A stretch of DNA of 64,000 bases, from positions 2,204,249-2,268,248 of the forward strand of contig NZ_CP156626.1 in NCBI RefSeq assembly GCF_039852015.1, given 5' to 3'. Below, one piece after another: positions 38,709 to 48,264 of this stretch. How positions within the stretch are numbered: position 1 is the stretch's first letter; the number at the start of each line of letters is the position of its first letter. Both the position numbers and the translations under genes were made by a program. Below the pieces are notes generated by a model. That model made no database searches and was not told the DNA's origin. It saw nothing but the letters and a program-made list of their open reading frames with translations. The DNA is from Robbsia sp. KACC 23696 (GTDB taxonomy: Bacteria; Pseudomonadota; Gammaproteobacteria; Burkholderiales; Burkholderiaceae).

Positions 38709-39443
38709 ATGGATCGCGTATCGAGTGACGATTCATCCAGGAACACGAAGGCCCGCTTGCTGGATGCCGCCGAGCAGTTGTACACCCGCTCCGGTCCCGA
38801 CAGCCTGTCTTTGCGCGACCTGACGGAACACGCCGGCGTCAATCTAGCTGCGGTGAACTATCACTTCGGCTCGAAAAACGCCTTGGTCTGTGCGATGGTC
38901 GCCCGACGGCTCGATGTCATCAACGAGTCGCGACTCGCCGAACTGACGCGGCTGGAAGCAGCATTGGGCGACCAGTTGCGCAGCGAGCACATCATGACCG
39001 TCCTCGCCAAGAGCCTGATGCAGGATTCGTTCGACATCATCGAGGCGCCGGAGCAACGGGATTTCATGATCCGTGTCGGCACCGATCTGTCCCAGCCCTT
39101 GCGCCAGTTCCTGACTCAGCGTTATGCACATGTCGAAACGCGCTTTGTCACCGCGTTCTGCCGTAGCACGCCTTGGCTGGATGCGAATACGGTGCGCTGG
39201 CATCTCAATACGCTGGCCTTCGCATTGCCGGGCGTCGGCCTGAATGCGAACACGCTGTTGATGATCAGCCAGGCGGTGACCGATCACGGCATGACGAAGG
39301 CCAGTACGCTGACGCTCCTGTCCTCGACGATGCGTACGTTGCTCGGCACGCGTGACGGCTTGCACGATGTAGCGCCGCAGTCGGCGGTGCTCGACGCCGT
39401 CTACCCTGCAGCGTCGCAGGGTCACGCCCTCGCCGCCGCGTAA
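38709..39443 (+). CDS. TetR/AcrR family regulator
   Basis: 244 aa. N-terminal HTH: ARLLDAAEQLYTRSGPDSLSLRDLTEHAGVNLAAVNYHFGSKNALV, the TetR recognition helix region. The C-terminal ligand domain is unassigned. GAGAGG lies 5 bases before ATG. No efflux or enzyme gene is directly divergent, so the target is unclear. Confidence 0.88.
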   Translation: MDRVSSDDSSRNTKARLLDAAEQLYTRSGPDSLSLRDLTEHAGVNLAAVNYHFGSKNALVCAMVARRLDVINESRLAELTRLEAALGDQLRSEHIMTVLAKSLMQDSFDIIEAPEQRDFMIRVGTDLSQPLRQFLTQRYAHVETRFVTAFCRSTPWLDANTVRWHLNTLAFALPGVGLNANTLLMISQAVTDHGMTKASTLTLLSSTMRTLLGTRDGLHDVAPQSAVLDAVYPAASQGHALAAA

Positions 39444-39529
39444 CGCGAGAGACGCGAAAGGCGCAAGGCCGCGCCGCGTCGTTCGATGCGAATCGGCAAG
39501 CGTCCGCCGCCTCGTCGGCGGCGGCTGAT

Positions 39530-40246
39530 TCAGTGCGTCGCGAGTCGTTCGACCAGCCAGGCGCCGATATCGGCGATCTCCTGCGGGTGCACCGAATGGC
39601 CCATCGGATAGGTCCGCCACTGGACCGGATGGCCGGTCTCGCGCGCCGACTCGGCGGCCCGCTCGCCCAGAGACAAGGGCACGACCGCGTCCTCGATGCC
39701 GTGCGCCGCGAATACCGGCGTGCTAACGCTGCCGGTGCGCCCCTCTTCGGCCACGATCGTCGGTGCCGGAATATACGTCGAAAGCGCCAGGATGCCGCCG
39801 AGCGGTTCCGGATGCGTCATGCCGGTCGTATAAGCGATCGCGCCGCCTTGTGAAAATCCCGCGACGATAATGCGCGACGCAGCGATGCCGCGCGCTTGCT
39901 CCTGCTTGATCCACGCGCGCACCGCGTCCCGCGAGGCGCGCACGCCGGCGTCGTCCGCATGTCGCTTGTCGTCGTCGACCGAGACGATGTCGTACCACGC
40001 ACGCATCACATAGCCGTTGTTCCAGGTGACCGGCATCCGTCGCGCATGCGGGAAAATGAAACGAATCGGCAGGCTTGCCGGCAAACGCAATTCCGGAACG
40101 ATCGGCACGAAATCGCTGCCATCGGCACCAAGACCGTGCAGCCAGATCACACTCGCGCTCGGGTTCGCACCGGATTCGATTTCAATGGGTGCTTCATAGT
40201 CGAGAGCCGGCGACGGCGAACCATCGGCGTGGTTGAAAGAAGACAT
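39530..40246 (-). CDS. Alpha/beta hydrolase, carboxylesterase/phospholipase family
   Basis: 238 aa, Phospholipase/carboxylesterase (PF02230-like) fold. Oxyanion region LHGLGADGSDF, nucleophile GFSQGG, catalytic Asp in GIEDAVVPL and His in MGHSVHP complete the triad. Cytosolic; probably cleaves short-chain esters or acyl-thioesters. Start at 40246 has AGGAG nine bases upstream. It is convergent with the tetR gene; a GC hairpin lies between them (39504-39524) without a T-run. Confidence 0.9.
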   Translation of the reverse strand: MSSFNHADGSPSPALDYEAPIEIESGANPSASVIWLHGLGADGSDFVPIVPELRLPASLPIRFIFPHARRMPVTWNNGYVMRAWYDIVSVDDDKRHADDAGVRASRDAVRAWIKQEQARGIAASRIIVAGFSQGGAIAYTTGMTHPEPLGGILALSTYIPAPTIVAEEGRTGSVSTPVFAAHGIEDAVVPLSLGERAAESARETGHPVQWRTYPMGHSVHPQEIADIGAWLVERLATH

Positions 40247-40489
40247 CGTTGTACGCTCCTGGCGAATCATGTTTCGACGCGGTCATGCCACATGGCGGTG
40301 AGCGGCCGGCGACGCCGGGACGCGGCATCCTATCCCAATGGCGAGCGATCGGCCTTTGCGCTTATTATGACATTCGCCTCGCGCGGACCGGCGCTGCTTG
40401 CCCGCCGGATGCCCTTCGATGGCTTGCGCGGACGCAATGACGCCCCTCGCGCGAGGCGGTCCGATCCCTACCCGATTACGGAGCCCTCG

Positions 40490-41239
40490 ATGTCAGCAGT
40501 CGTTAACGCGCATGGTCAGCCTGTAGGACAGCCGCTGCCGGATTGGAAAGCGGCACGGCGCCCGCAACGCATCACCCTGGCAGGTCATTACACGCGTCTC
40601 GTACCGGTCGACGCGGCGCATCACGCCGAGGCACTCTTCGATGCCTACCAGAATCCGACCGACGTCCCGATCTGGACATATCTGAAAGCCGGCCCGTTCG
40701 ACACTGTCGGCGACTATCGCGCGTATCTGCAGACCGTCGCCGCCCACAACGACCCGCTGCATTACACGATCTTCGATCTGGACCGCCCTGTCGAAACCAG
40801 TGCGGTGGGCACGATTGCCTTGATGCGACAGGATCCCGACAACGGCGTGATCGAAGTGGGCTGGGTTGCCTTTTCGCCGCGCCTGCGCCGCACGCGTGCC
40901 GCCAGCGAGACGCTCTACCTGTTGGCGAAATACGTCTTCGACGTGCTCGGTTATCGGCGCCTCGAATGGAAATGCGATGCGCTGAATCAACCATCGCGCG
41001 ACGCAGCGGCACGTTTCGGTTTTAGCTACGAAGGAACCTTTCGGCAAGCCATCGTCACGCATGGTCGTAATCGCGATACGGCCTGGTTCTCCATGCTGGA
41101 TAGCGAATGGCCCACCGTTCGTGCCGCCTACGACGCGTGGCTCGCGCCGCACAACTTCGATCGGCATGGCAGGCAACAGCACCGGCTGGCGATCCCCCGC
41201 GACGATGCAGGTCATGTCAAAACGGCGATCTCCGGTTGA
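40490..41239 (+). CDS. GNAT family N-acetyltransferase (RimJ/RimL-like)
   Basis: 249 aa. Acetyl-CoA-dependent transferase of the Acetyltransf_3 type: EVGWVAFSPRLRRTRAASETLYLLAKYVFDVLGYRRLEWKCDALNQPSRDAAARFGFSYEGTFRQA holds the cofactor loop and the conserved N-x-x-S-x-x-A element. Substrate unknown. Start at 40490 has GGAG 7 bases before; the long frame to 39896 runs antisense through the esterase and is rejected. Confidence 0.85.
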   Translation: MSAVVNAHGQPVGQPLPDWKAARRPQRITLAGHYTRLVPVDAAHHAEALFDAYQNPTDVPIWTYLKAGPFDTVGDYRAYLQTVAAHNDPLHYTIFDLDRPVETSAVGTIALMRQDPDNGVIEVGWVAFSPRLRRTRAASETLYLLAKYVFDVLGYRRLEWKCDALNQPSRDAAARFGFSYEGTFRQAIVTHGRNRDTAWFSMLDSEWPTVRAAYDAWLAPHNFDRHGRQQHRLAIPRDDAGHVKTAISG

Positions 41240-41246
41240 GCCGAAA

Positions 41247-41278
41247 GCCCGGCGCGGCACGATGCCGCCGCGCCGGGC
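41247..41278 (+). terminator. GC-rich hairpin after the GNAT gene
   Basis: GCCCGGCGCGGC and GCCGCGCCGGGC form a perfect 12-bp stem with an 8-base loop, 7 bp after the stop codon. No T-run follows, so it may be a Rho-assisted or degenerate terminator. Confidence 0.5.
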
Positions 41279-41331
41279 AGCACCTTCCGGCAGGTCTGTA
41301 CACAAGGAAACCTTTCATTCATTACATTTTC

Positions 41332-41359
41332 TTGAAAAAAGAGTACAGAGGTGCATAAT
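41332..41359 (+). promoter_or_regulatory. Candidate sigma-70 promoter of nirC
   Basis: TTGAAA (41332-41337), 16-bp spacer, CATAAT (41354-41359), 152 bp before the nirC start codon, in an AT-rich stretch. Confidence 0.4.
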
Positions 41360-41511
41360 GCCGCCCATTACAGCATCCAAAACGCGTCAAGCCGTCTGTT
41401 TCACACGTCGAAACAACGCTGTAGTGAGATCTCGCGCATTATCATGTGCGCCAGATTGACGCACCCAGACAGCGTATTTCAGTACGCTGCGGCACCCCGG
41501 AAGACCACACC

Positions 41512-42339
41512 ATGTACGCAGAGACCATCGATAAATTTGCCAAGACGGGCGCCGACAAAGTCGCGCAAATCGCCCGCAATCCCCTCGCCTACCTGATAGG
41601 CGCCGCCATGGCCGGCGTCTACATCGGTTTCGGCGATATCTTGATGTTCAGCGTCGGCGTGCACGTCGATCCGGCGTATGCACACCTCGTCATGGGCGGC
41701 GTGTTCGCCTGCGCGCTGACCTTCGTGATCTTTGCCGGCTCCGAGCTGTTCACGGGCACGGCGATGTATATGCCGATCGCCGTGTTCCGGCGCCAGACGT
41801 CGCTCGGCGGCATGATCGCGGTCTGGATCGTCTGCTGGATCGGCAATTTGATCGGTGCCATCATCCTCGCCGCCATCATGCACACGGCCGGCGGTGGCGT
41901 GCTGCTGACCGATGGCGCCACCGGCTTCTACAAAGCGATGACGGTAAAGATGTCGTCGCCGGGCAGCGTTCTGTTCGCCAAGGGCCTGCTGTGCAACTGG
42001 CTGGTTTGCCTTGCCGTCTGGATGGCTGCGCGTACCGCCAGCGACTCCGCGAAGTTGGGCGTCATCTTCTGGGCGATCTTTGCCTTCGTCGCCAGCGGGT
42101 TTGAACACAGCGTCGCCAATATGTTCATGTTCGCACTGGCGCTGATGGGCGATCACCCGGCCGACGTCACGTTCGCCGGCGCCATCCACAACGAAATCTT
42201 CGTCACGCTGGGCAATCTGGTGGGCGGCGCGGTTTTCATGGGTCTCGGTTACTGGCTGCAGGACACTCGCCAGACCGCACCGTCGAGCCAGACCGAACAA
42301 GCGACGGGTTCCGTGCAATCGGGCAGCAACGTTCGCTAA
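41512..42339 (+). CDS. nirC: Formate/nitrite transporter family protein, NirC-like
   Basis: 275 aa pentameric channel of the FNT family with six membrane helices. Closely parallels E. coli NirC: NPLAYLIGAAMAGVYIGFGDIL, AGSELFTGTAMYM, KGLLCNWLVCLAVWMA, ASGFEHSVANMFMFAL and LGNLVGGAVFMGLGYW. Central channel His is in FEHSVAN. Likely moves nitrite (or another small monovalent anion). No nitrite reductase genes are adjacent. Start at 41512 begins exactly where NirC does. A terminator follows. Confidence 0.9.
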   Translation: MYAETIDKFAKTGADKVAQIARNPLAYLIGAAMAGVYIGFGDILMFSVGVHVDPAYAHLVMGGVFACALTFVIFAGSELFTGTAMYMPIAVFRRQTSLGGMIAVWIVCWIGNLIGAIILAAIMHTAGGGVLLTDGATGFYKAMTVKMSSPGSVLFAKGLLCNWLVCLAVWMAARTASDSAKLGVIFWAIFAFVASGFEHSVANMFMFALALMGDHPADVTFAGAIHNEIFVTLGNLVGGAVFMGLGYWLQDTRQTAPSSQTEQATGSVQSGSNVR

Positions 42340-42345
42340 GCAACA

Positions 42346-42376
42346 CGGCGCGTGCGATTCGTCACGCGCCGCTTTT
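42346..42376 (+). terminator. Rho-independent terminator of nirC
   Basis: CGGCGCGTG (42346-42354) and CACGCGCCG (42363-42371) form a perfect 9-bp stem, followed by CTTTTA. It lies 6 bp after the nirC stop and touches the 3' end of the convergent regulator gene. Confidence 0.75.
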
Positions 42377-43874
42377 ATCGCTCCGTGACGGCCGCTTGCG
42401 TCATCGCATGCACCATCCTGCCGAGTGCGATCACCGCGCGCTCGATCTGCGGATTCCATGTGTAGCTGTAGTTCAGACGGATGAAATTGCGGTAGGCCCG
42501 GGTAGTCGAAAACATATAGCCCGGCCCCACCGTAATACCGGATTGCAGTGCCTGCTCGTACAGGGCCATCGAATCCACTGCCGCCGGCAGTTCGATCCAC
42601 AGCACATAGCCGCCCTGCGGCGTCGAAATACGCGTTCCTTCCGGAAAGAAACGGCGCACGATCGCCGTCATCAGATGGGACTGCTGTCGATACTGCGAGC
42701 GCACGCGTCGCAGATGATGCTCATACCCATCCTTGCGTAGATACTCCGCCAGCGCCTGCTGCTGCACGGCCGAGGTCGTCAGCGTATTCAGAAATTTCAG
42801 TTTTTCCACTTGATCGCGGAAACGCCCCGGCATCGCCCACCCCACGCGTGCGGTGGGCGCGAGGCTTTTCGAGAACGAGGAGCAGTGCAGTACCAAGCCC
42901 TTTTCGTCGTATTGCTTCAAGGCGCTCGGATGCGTCGTCCCGAAATACAGCTCCTGATAGACATCGTTCTCGATCAGCGGAATATCGAAGCGTGCGCAAA
43001 GCGCAACCAGCGCCCGTTTACGCTCGTCGCTCATCTGGAATCCGAGCGGATTCTGGAAATTCGGCATTACCATACAGGCCGCAATCCGCTGCTGGCCCAT
43101 CGCCAGCTCCAATGCTTGCAGATCGATGCCGTCATTGGGATGCGTCGCCACTTCGAGCGCCTTCATCCCCATCCGCTCGATCGCATGCAGCATCGCATAG
43201 AACGTCGGAGATTCCACGGCGATCACGTCACCAGGCTTCGCTACTGCCTGCAAACAGAGATTGATGGCTTCGGTGCCGCCTAACGTGACGATGATCTCGT
43301 TCGGATCGACCACCATGCCACTTTCAAGATAGCGTCGCGTGATCTGCCGGATCAACTCGGGATTGCCGGGCGGCAGATCGTCGATAATGCCGGCACCGGG
43401 ATTACGACGCGCGAATGCATGCACATAACTGTGGATGCGCGCCGACGGATATAAAGTGGGATCGGGATAGGGTGAGCCAAGCGGCACGGCGCTGCCGCTG
43501 CCGATCGAGCGCAAGGTCGAGAGGACGAGGTGACTCACGTCCACCGTCGCCGAGACGGCAATCGGAGCGCTGGAGCGAAGCTGCGCGATCTGCGGACCCT
43601 CTCCTTGACGACGAACGAAATAGCCGGATTGCGGGCGACTTTCGATCAAGCCGCGGCTTTCGAGCAGCAGATAGGCGCGCAGCACCGTCGTGATACTGAG
43701 ACGATGATGTTGGCTTGCCTGCCGGACCGACGGCACGCGTTCGCCCGCGGCGAACACGCCCCGTCGAATCTGTCCTTCGATATCGGCGGCCAGTTTCTCG
43801 TAGAGTTTCAAACGCTGTCCTTGCTGGCGATCTCCAACCACACGCATCATACCGCGCGGCCGCCCGGTCGACAT
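42375..43874 (-). CDS. MocR-type regulator: GntR HTH fused to PLP aminotransferase domain
   Basis: 499 aa. N-terminal winged helix (LYEKLAADIEGQIRRGVFAAGERVPSVRQAS, LLESRGLIESRPQSGYFV) linked to a fold-type I aminotransferase domain: LGGTEAINLCLQ, IPLIENDVYQELYF and the PLP lysine in SSFSKSLAPTARVGW. MocR proteins sense PLP or amino acids and usually control a nearby gene; here the flanking IalB-like gene and nirC are not obvious targets. Start at 43874 is uncertain; tandem ATGs occur at 43850. Confidence 0.9.
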   Translation of the reverse strand: MSTGRPRGMMRVVGDRQQGQRLKLYEKLAADIEGQIRRGVFAAGERVPSVRQASQHHRLSITTVLRAYLLLESRGLIESRPQSGYFVRRQGEGPQIAQLRSSAPIAVSATVDVSHLVLSTLRSIGSGSAVPLGSPYPDPTLYPSARIHSYVHAFARRNPGAGIIDDLPPGNPELIRQITRRYLESGMVVDPNEIIVTLGGTEAINLCLQAVAKPGDVIAVESPTFYAMLHAIERMGMKALEVATHPNDGIDLQALELAMGQQRIAACMVMPNFQNPLGFQMSDERKRALVALCARFDIPLIENDVYQELYFGTTHPSALKQYDEKGLVLHCSSFSKSLAPTARVGWAMPGRFRDQVEKLKFLNTLTTSAVQQQALAEYLRKDGYEHHLRRVRSQYRQQSHLMTAIVRRFFPEGTRISTPQGGYVLWIELPAAVDSMALYEQALQSGITVGPGYMFSTTRAYRNFIRLNYSYTWNPQIERAVIALGRMVHAMTQAAVTER

Positions 43875-43970
43875 AGAGATCTACACAAGCAAGCGCGCGC
43901 GACTGGCGCGGCGCGGACCGCAGGGCCTACCGCCACGATCCCCTCGGTAACGCGCCACTGCCAGCCCGAT

Positions 43971-44549
43971 TCAGGTCTTCGCGAGCGAAACGGCGCGGTC
44001 CACCGCCGGTCCCAAGCCCTGCAGCGGCACCGTGAAGAGCATGCGCCGGCCATCGGTGGCGGCAATGGCGATGAACTTGATATTGGATCCGGAGCGCAAC
44101 ATGCTCAAGGTCTTCGCGTCCAAGCGCAATTGCACCACGCAACCCACCGGCAGGCAGGTTTGGAAGCGCGCGGGGGCGCCACTCGGCGCATTGTCGATCT
44201 GCACGGCCACGCCGCGGTCGAGCACGAGTCCGAACGGCATCAGGAGCGTCGCGGCGGTTTCCCCACCACTCGCGGTGGGGGGCGCCAACTCCAACGTCAC
44301 CACGCGTTGCTGGGTCTTGGGATCGACTTGCGTTTGCGATACCACGCAGGCCTTGGCGCGTTGCTGACCCTGCGTGCGATCTGCGCAGGTGACCGCCCAG
44401 TCGCCGTGCATTTCCTTCGTCGCCGTGGCGCTCGCGGTGGCGCTCGCCTGCGCGTGTGCCGACTGCGTCGACATCATGCCGAGCCCGAGCGCAAGCGCAC
44501 CGATTGCCGCCCAACGGCGTACGCCGACCCCGTGATGCTGGATTGCCAT
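43971..44549 (-). CDS. Invasion-associated locus B (IalB) family protein
   Basis: 192 aa. Signal peptide (AAIGALALGLGMMSTQSAHAQ), then HGDWAVTCAD..., CVVSQTQ..., TLLMPFGLVLDRGVAVQID and FQTCLPVGCVVQLRLD, the IalB family pattern with conserved Cys. Periplasmic or surface exposed; function poorly known outside Bartonella. GGGAGTGA precedes the ATG. Confidence 0.85.
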   Translation of the reverse strand: MAIQHHGVGVRRWAAIGALALGLGMMSTQSAHAQASATASATATKEMHGDWAVTCADRTQGQQRAKACVVSQTQVDPKTQQRVVTLELAPPTASGGETAATLLMPFGLVLDRGVAVQIDNAPSGAPARFQTCLPVGCVVQLRLDAKTLSMLRSGSNIKFIAIAATDGRRMLFTVPLQGLGPAVDRAVSLAKT

Positions 44550-44906
44550 GTTTCACTCCCAAGAGCGCACGCTTGCAAGGGGCAAGGCGTGCCAAATCGT
44601 TTACCAGAACGAGCGTGGGCGAAGCGGGCCATGGGAATGACCAACGAATCACAATTGCACGATGTTTTCGGAGACCTCATCGACTACGGCGATAAGGCTG
44701 CGATCGTGTCCCTCGTCGTACTGCGGCTCTCGGGAACTCGCGCAACTGCGCAGCGCTCGGCATGCTCGTTAGTCATCATAAACCGGGAAACCGATTGCGC
44801 GTGGCAAAGGCCCGTGATTTCATGAAAAACCCCTCTGACAAGCGCTAAAACAGCGTTATTTGAAACAAGCGTTTGTCCGTGCGATGCGTCGGTATCGCGC
44901 AAAGCC
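44550..44906. other. Gap between ialB-like gene and nudC
   Basis: 357 bp. Short open frames occur on both strands without recognisable domains. An AT-richer patch at 44820-44880 contains AAGCGCTAAAACAGCG-like half-repeats. Nothing else is supported. Confidence 0.4.
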
Positions 44907-46199
44907 TCAGTCGAGCACGCCTTCTGCGAAAGCGCGGATCAGCGTCGACGCGATGGCGATGGGCTGAGGCGTCGTCAACTGCCGCGGATGGGTGCGCTGC
45001 AACATCTGCAACACCTCCGCGCGATCGAACCAGCGCGCATCCTCCAACTCGTTCTTATCGACTTGCAGGGCCGTGGAAGTCGCGAGCGCGGCGCAGCCGA
45101 TCATTAACGAGCCTGGGAAGGGCCATGGTTGCGACGCAAGATAACGAACCGCGCCAGTCTGAATGCCGGCCTCTTCCAACACCTCGCGCCGCACCGCATC
45201 CTCGATGGCCTCCCCCGGCTCCAGGAAGCCGGCCAGTGCCGAATACATTCCCGGCGCAAACTGCGGCTGACGACCCAGCAGACAACGGGGACCATTCGGG
45301 CCGTCGATATCGATCACGATCATGATGACCACCGGATCGACGCGCGGGAAATGCACGGCCGCGCAGGCAGGACATTCGCGCCGCCAGCCCGCCGCGGCAA
45401 CGCGCGACGCAGTACCGCAGCGCGCGCAGAAGCGGTGACGCACATGCCAATCCAAGACGGCCTTTGCCTGTGCGAGCATCGCCAACTCCGCCGGCGCGAT
45501 ACGCCCTTGCGATGCCAGCACCCGCAGCCCCTCCGCGCGCAAGCGCACCGTGCCAGAAACGCGCGCGGTGGCAGACGGTATCGACGCAGCCGATGCGCCC
45601 TCGGCGGCAGGCCAGGTCAAACGGATCTCGGAGAAGGCCGCGTTCACCGCGTCCGGCGCGCGATCGGCGCGCTGCGCAAACCACGGCGCACCGTCCGCAT
45701 CGATGCCGAGCAAAACGCTTTCTTCATCGGCATTCGCGTGATCTTTTGCATCGGAGGCGAAGCCGGCCCCGGCCAACATACGCGTCAGCGTCTCGTGAAG
45801 GGCGTACGGGAGCGCCACGGTGTCCACGCCCGACGCCAGAATCGCATTCAAGGAGACGCCGATGCTACTTTCGAGTTTCACCGCGTCCGGCGGATTCTCC
45901 GGGGCGGCGGTATGGGCGGCGATCCCGGCAGCCGACGCCGCATCGGCACTTCCCGCGTCCGCAACATCGGGGCACAGCACCAAGGGCACATCGCCGGCGA
46001 ACAGGAGGACCCGGGCACGGGGATCGCGACGCAGTCCGGCAACGAAGGCCATGTCGTCGCGCCGTTCGGAACATCGATCGAGCGGATTACCGACGAAACC
46101 GGTGCCGATCGCCGCAACTGGATCGCGCCAGGCATCGTGTAGGTGCGCCAGCGGTGTCGCGCCCGTTTCCTGCGTCGGCGAATTGTCGTGCCCCATCAT
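44907..46199 (-). CDS. nudC: NAD(+)/NADH pyrophosphatase NudC, enlarged N-terminus
   Basis: 430 aa against about 260 in E. coli. The C-terminal half is complete: zinc ribbon (RFCARCGTASRVAAAGWRRECPAC), Nudix box GFLEPGEAIEDAVRREVLEEAGI and the NudC hallmark SQPWPFPGSLMIGC. NudC hydrolyses NAD(H) and removes NAD caps from RNA. The N-terminal 230 residues carry the NUDIX-like domain (ARVLLFAGDVPLVL, LLGIDADGAPWFAQRAD) expanded by Ala/Asp-rich insertions. Overall confident, with tandem ATGs at 46199/46196 as start. Confidence 0.92.
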   Translation of the reverse strand: MMGHDNSPTQETGATPLAHLHDAWRDPVAAIGTGFVGNPLDRCSERRDDMAFVAGLRRDPRARVLLFAGDVPLVLCPDVADAGSADAASAAGIAAHTAAPENPPDAVKLESSIGVSLNAILASGVDTVALPYALHETLTRMLAGAGFASDAKDHANADEESVLLGIDADGAPWFAQRADRAPDAVNAAFSEIRLTWPAAEGASAASIPSATARVSGTVRLRAEGLRVLASQGRIAPAELAMLAQAKAVLDWHVRHRFCARCGTASRVAAAGWRRECPACAAVHFPRVDPVVIMIVIDIDGPNGPRCLLGRQPQFAPGMYSALAGFLEPGEAIEDAVRREVLEEAGIQTGAVRYLASQPWPFPGSLMIGCAALATSTALQVDKNELEDARWFDRAEVLQMLQRTHPRQLTTPQPIAIASTLIRAFAEGVLD

Positions 46200-46249
46200 C
46201 TCTCCCCCATCGTCCTTTTTGTTATCGGTGCGCTAGCAGATGTGCGTCA

Positions 46250-47461
46250 TTATGACGATTCCGCCGCGGGCTGGCGATGCGCGGATATCGCCGCCGCCAA
46301 GCCCAACAAGGCGCAGATGCCGCCTATCAGGAACACCATCGCATATCCGGCATGATCCGCCAGCACACCGGCCACGGGCCCGGTCGCACCATAGGCAATA
46401 TCCTGGAATGCCGCGAAGCCGCCGACCGCGGTGCCGCGCAACTGCGGTGGCACTTGCTTGACCACCTCGGAACCCATGCCCGGGAAGACCATCGAACAAC
46501 CGAGTCCGGTGAGCAACGCGCCCACCAGCGCGAGCGCCGGTCCCGGGGCGCTCCATATTAAAAATTGCCCGATGGCTTCGACGATCAAGGACACGATAGC
46601 AACGCGGCTGCCCCCGATGCGATCCGGCAGACTGCCGCAGACCATCCGTACCAGCACAAAGCCGACGCCGAATGCCGTCAGTCCCACGCCGGCATAGGGC
46701 CAGCCCTTCTGTTGAAAATAAAGCGAGATGAAGGCCCCCAATGCGGCGAAACCGACGCCTTGCAGGCCGACCGCCGCGCCGGCGCGCCAGATGCGCCCGA
46801 TGATGCGCCAAAAGGACTCGCGACGTCCCGCTTGCGGCGTCACGCCGGCAACGCCTTGAATCAGTGCCAGGCCGAGCAGCGGAAACAGGATGGCCGCGGC
46901 CATCACCCCGGCAAAGCCCCAAGCGTCATACAGGCCCAAGCCCAGCGGACCGCCAACGGCGAAGGCGCCATACATTCCCGCGCCGACCCATGCCATGACC
47001 TTACCCGAGCGCGGCGCGCCCATCAGCCCAATGCCCCATCCGAGCATCCCTACCACGACGAGGCTTTCCCCTACCCCAAGCAGCAGCCGGCCTGCCAGCA
47101 GCACGACAAAACCGATGGCAGCGCCGAAGAACGGCAGCAGCGACAACAGGCAGATCAACGATGCCACGCTATAGATCAATAAGCCACGTCGCATCGCATA
47201 GCGGCCGCCATGTTGATCCACGAGCCGACCGGCGTAATTGCGCGTGAGAATCGTCGAGAAGAACGCGATGCCGACCGCAAGGCCGCCCATGGCATTCGAC
47301 AGATGCAAGCGGTGCACCGTGTACGTGGACACGACCGGCAGCGCCGACGCGACGGCGAGATAGGAGAGGAACAGCGCGAACGCCAGGCGCAGGACCTGCG
47401 CGGGCGCGCGGTCGGCGCCTCCAACCTGGTTCGGCGTCGAAGCGGTGGAACGTGTGGACAT
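46250..47461 (-). CDS. MFS transporter, YhhS/YfcJ family
   Basis: 403 aa with twelve hydrophobic segments. Similar to E. coli YhhS along its length: FFSTILTRNYAGRLVDQHGGRYAMRRG (MFS motif A), LLLGVGESLVVVGMLGWGIGLMG and LTGLGCSMVFPGMGSEVVKQVPPQLRGTA. YhhS-type carriers are drug/sugar efflux candidates of unknown natural substrate. Start at 47461 fits the family; the longer frame to 47584 lacks conserved sequence. Confidence 0.88.
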   Translation of the reverse strand: MSTRSTASTPNQVGGADRAPAQVLRLAFALFLSYLAVASALPVVSTYTVHRLHLSNAMGGLAVGIAFFSTILTRNYAGRLVDQHGGRYAMRRGLLIYSVASLICLLSLLPFFGAAIGFVVLLAGRLLLGVGESLVVVGMLGWGIGLMGAPRSGKVMAWVGAGMYGAFAVGGPLGLGLYDAWGFAGVMAAAILFPLLGLALIQGVAGVTPQAGRRESFWRIIGRIWRAGAAVGLQGVGFAALGAFISLYFQQKGWPYAGVGLTAFGVGFVLVRMVCGSLPDRIGGSRVAIVSLIVEAIGQFLIWSAPGPALALVGALLTGLGCSMVFPGMGSEVVKQVPPQLRGTAVGGFAAFQDIAYGATGPVAGVLADHAGYAMVFLIGGICALLGLAAAISAHRQPAAESS

Positions 47462-47683
47462 CGAGTCAATCCCATAAAAAGCGCGTCGGCTTACCGGAAC
47501 GAAGGCAGGACGCATAGGACACGGCGCCTGGCGATGCGCCGATTTATGTGACCGCTGTCCGCAATGCAAAAAGCGTTCACGCAACCGAGCGCATCCTATC
47601 GTCCGGCAAGACGACGGGTTGCGCGTTGGTTGACGTGAACGCTTACGGCGAACCGAGACAGACCGGCCCGCAGCGAGAGTGTA

Positions 47684-48211
47684 TCAAAAAACACGCGGCA
47701 TGGCGGCACGTCGGAAGCGCGGATGCAGTACGAGTGCCGGAGGTTTGCCATGCTCGACCCACACCACGGCATTCTGATCCCATTCCGTCATCAGACGATC
47801 CGCCATCAACACAGTGGGATCAAGGATGAAGACACTTTCTTCCGCAGGCCACTCACCGGTTTCGTGGGCGCCCAATGCATTGAGCCATCGCGCATTACGG
47901 GCTTGCAGGCCGCGAATCAGCTCCGCCTGCCGCGCCGCGTTCTCGAGCACCGACAAAGGACGGCTTCGCGGATTCCAGGCGGTGACGAACAGCGCGAACC
48001 GCGCGTCCTGCGTCGTCAGCAAACCATCCATTGCCGCACTGCGTGTGCCGATACGCATGATCACCGGTTCGCTCGCGCTCACACGATAGTCGGTGCGCCA
48101 GTACGCTTCGAGCAAGTGAGGATCAAGCGCGGACGCCAAGCCTTGGTGTTTATCGGTCAGCAGCTCCCTAGCCGGCCATTGATGCGCAGCGTTCGCTGCG
48201 TCTCGCGTCAT
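47684..48211 (-). CDS. DUF3293 protein
   Basis: 175 aa. The core AYWRTDYRV..., FALFVTAWNPRSRPLSVLENAARQAELI and GEWPAEESVFILD matches DUF3293, a family of unknown function with no catalytic motif identified. Its promoter is unusually clear (perfect TATAAT, see 48265). Confidence 0.75.
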   Translation of the reverse strand: MTRDAANAAHQWPARELLTDKHQGLASALDPHLLEAYWRTDYRVSASEPVIMRIGTRSAAMDGLLTTQDARFALFVTAWNPRSRPLSVLENAARQAELIRGLQARNARWLNALGAHETGEWPAEESVFILDPTVLMADRLMTEWDQNAVVWVEHGKPPALVLHPRFRRAAMPRVF

Positions 48212-48264
48212 GTCGATAGCCCGGTATGCATACCACCCGCGTCCTAAAGTCGATCAGTGAATCT

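Noticed and set aside
39504-39524. GC hairpin between tetR and esterase as a terminator
   Set aside because: Stem of 8 bp is perfect but there is no T-run on either strand, so only a structural note.
39896-40489. Long N-terminal extension of the GNAT gene
   Set aside because: The extension runs antisense through the esterase; GGAG and conserved sequence place the start at 40490.
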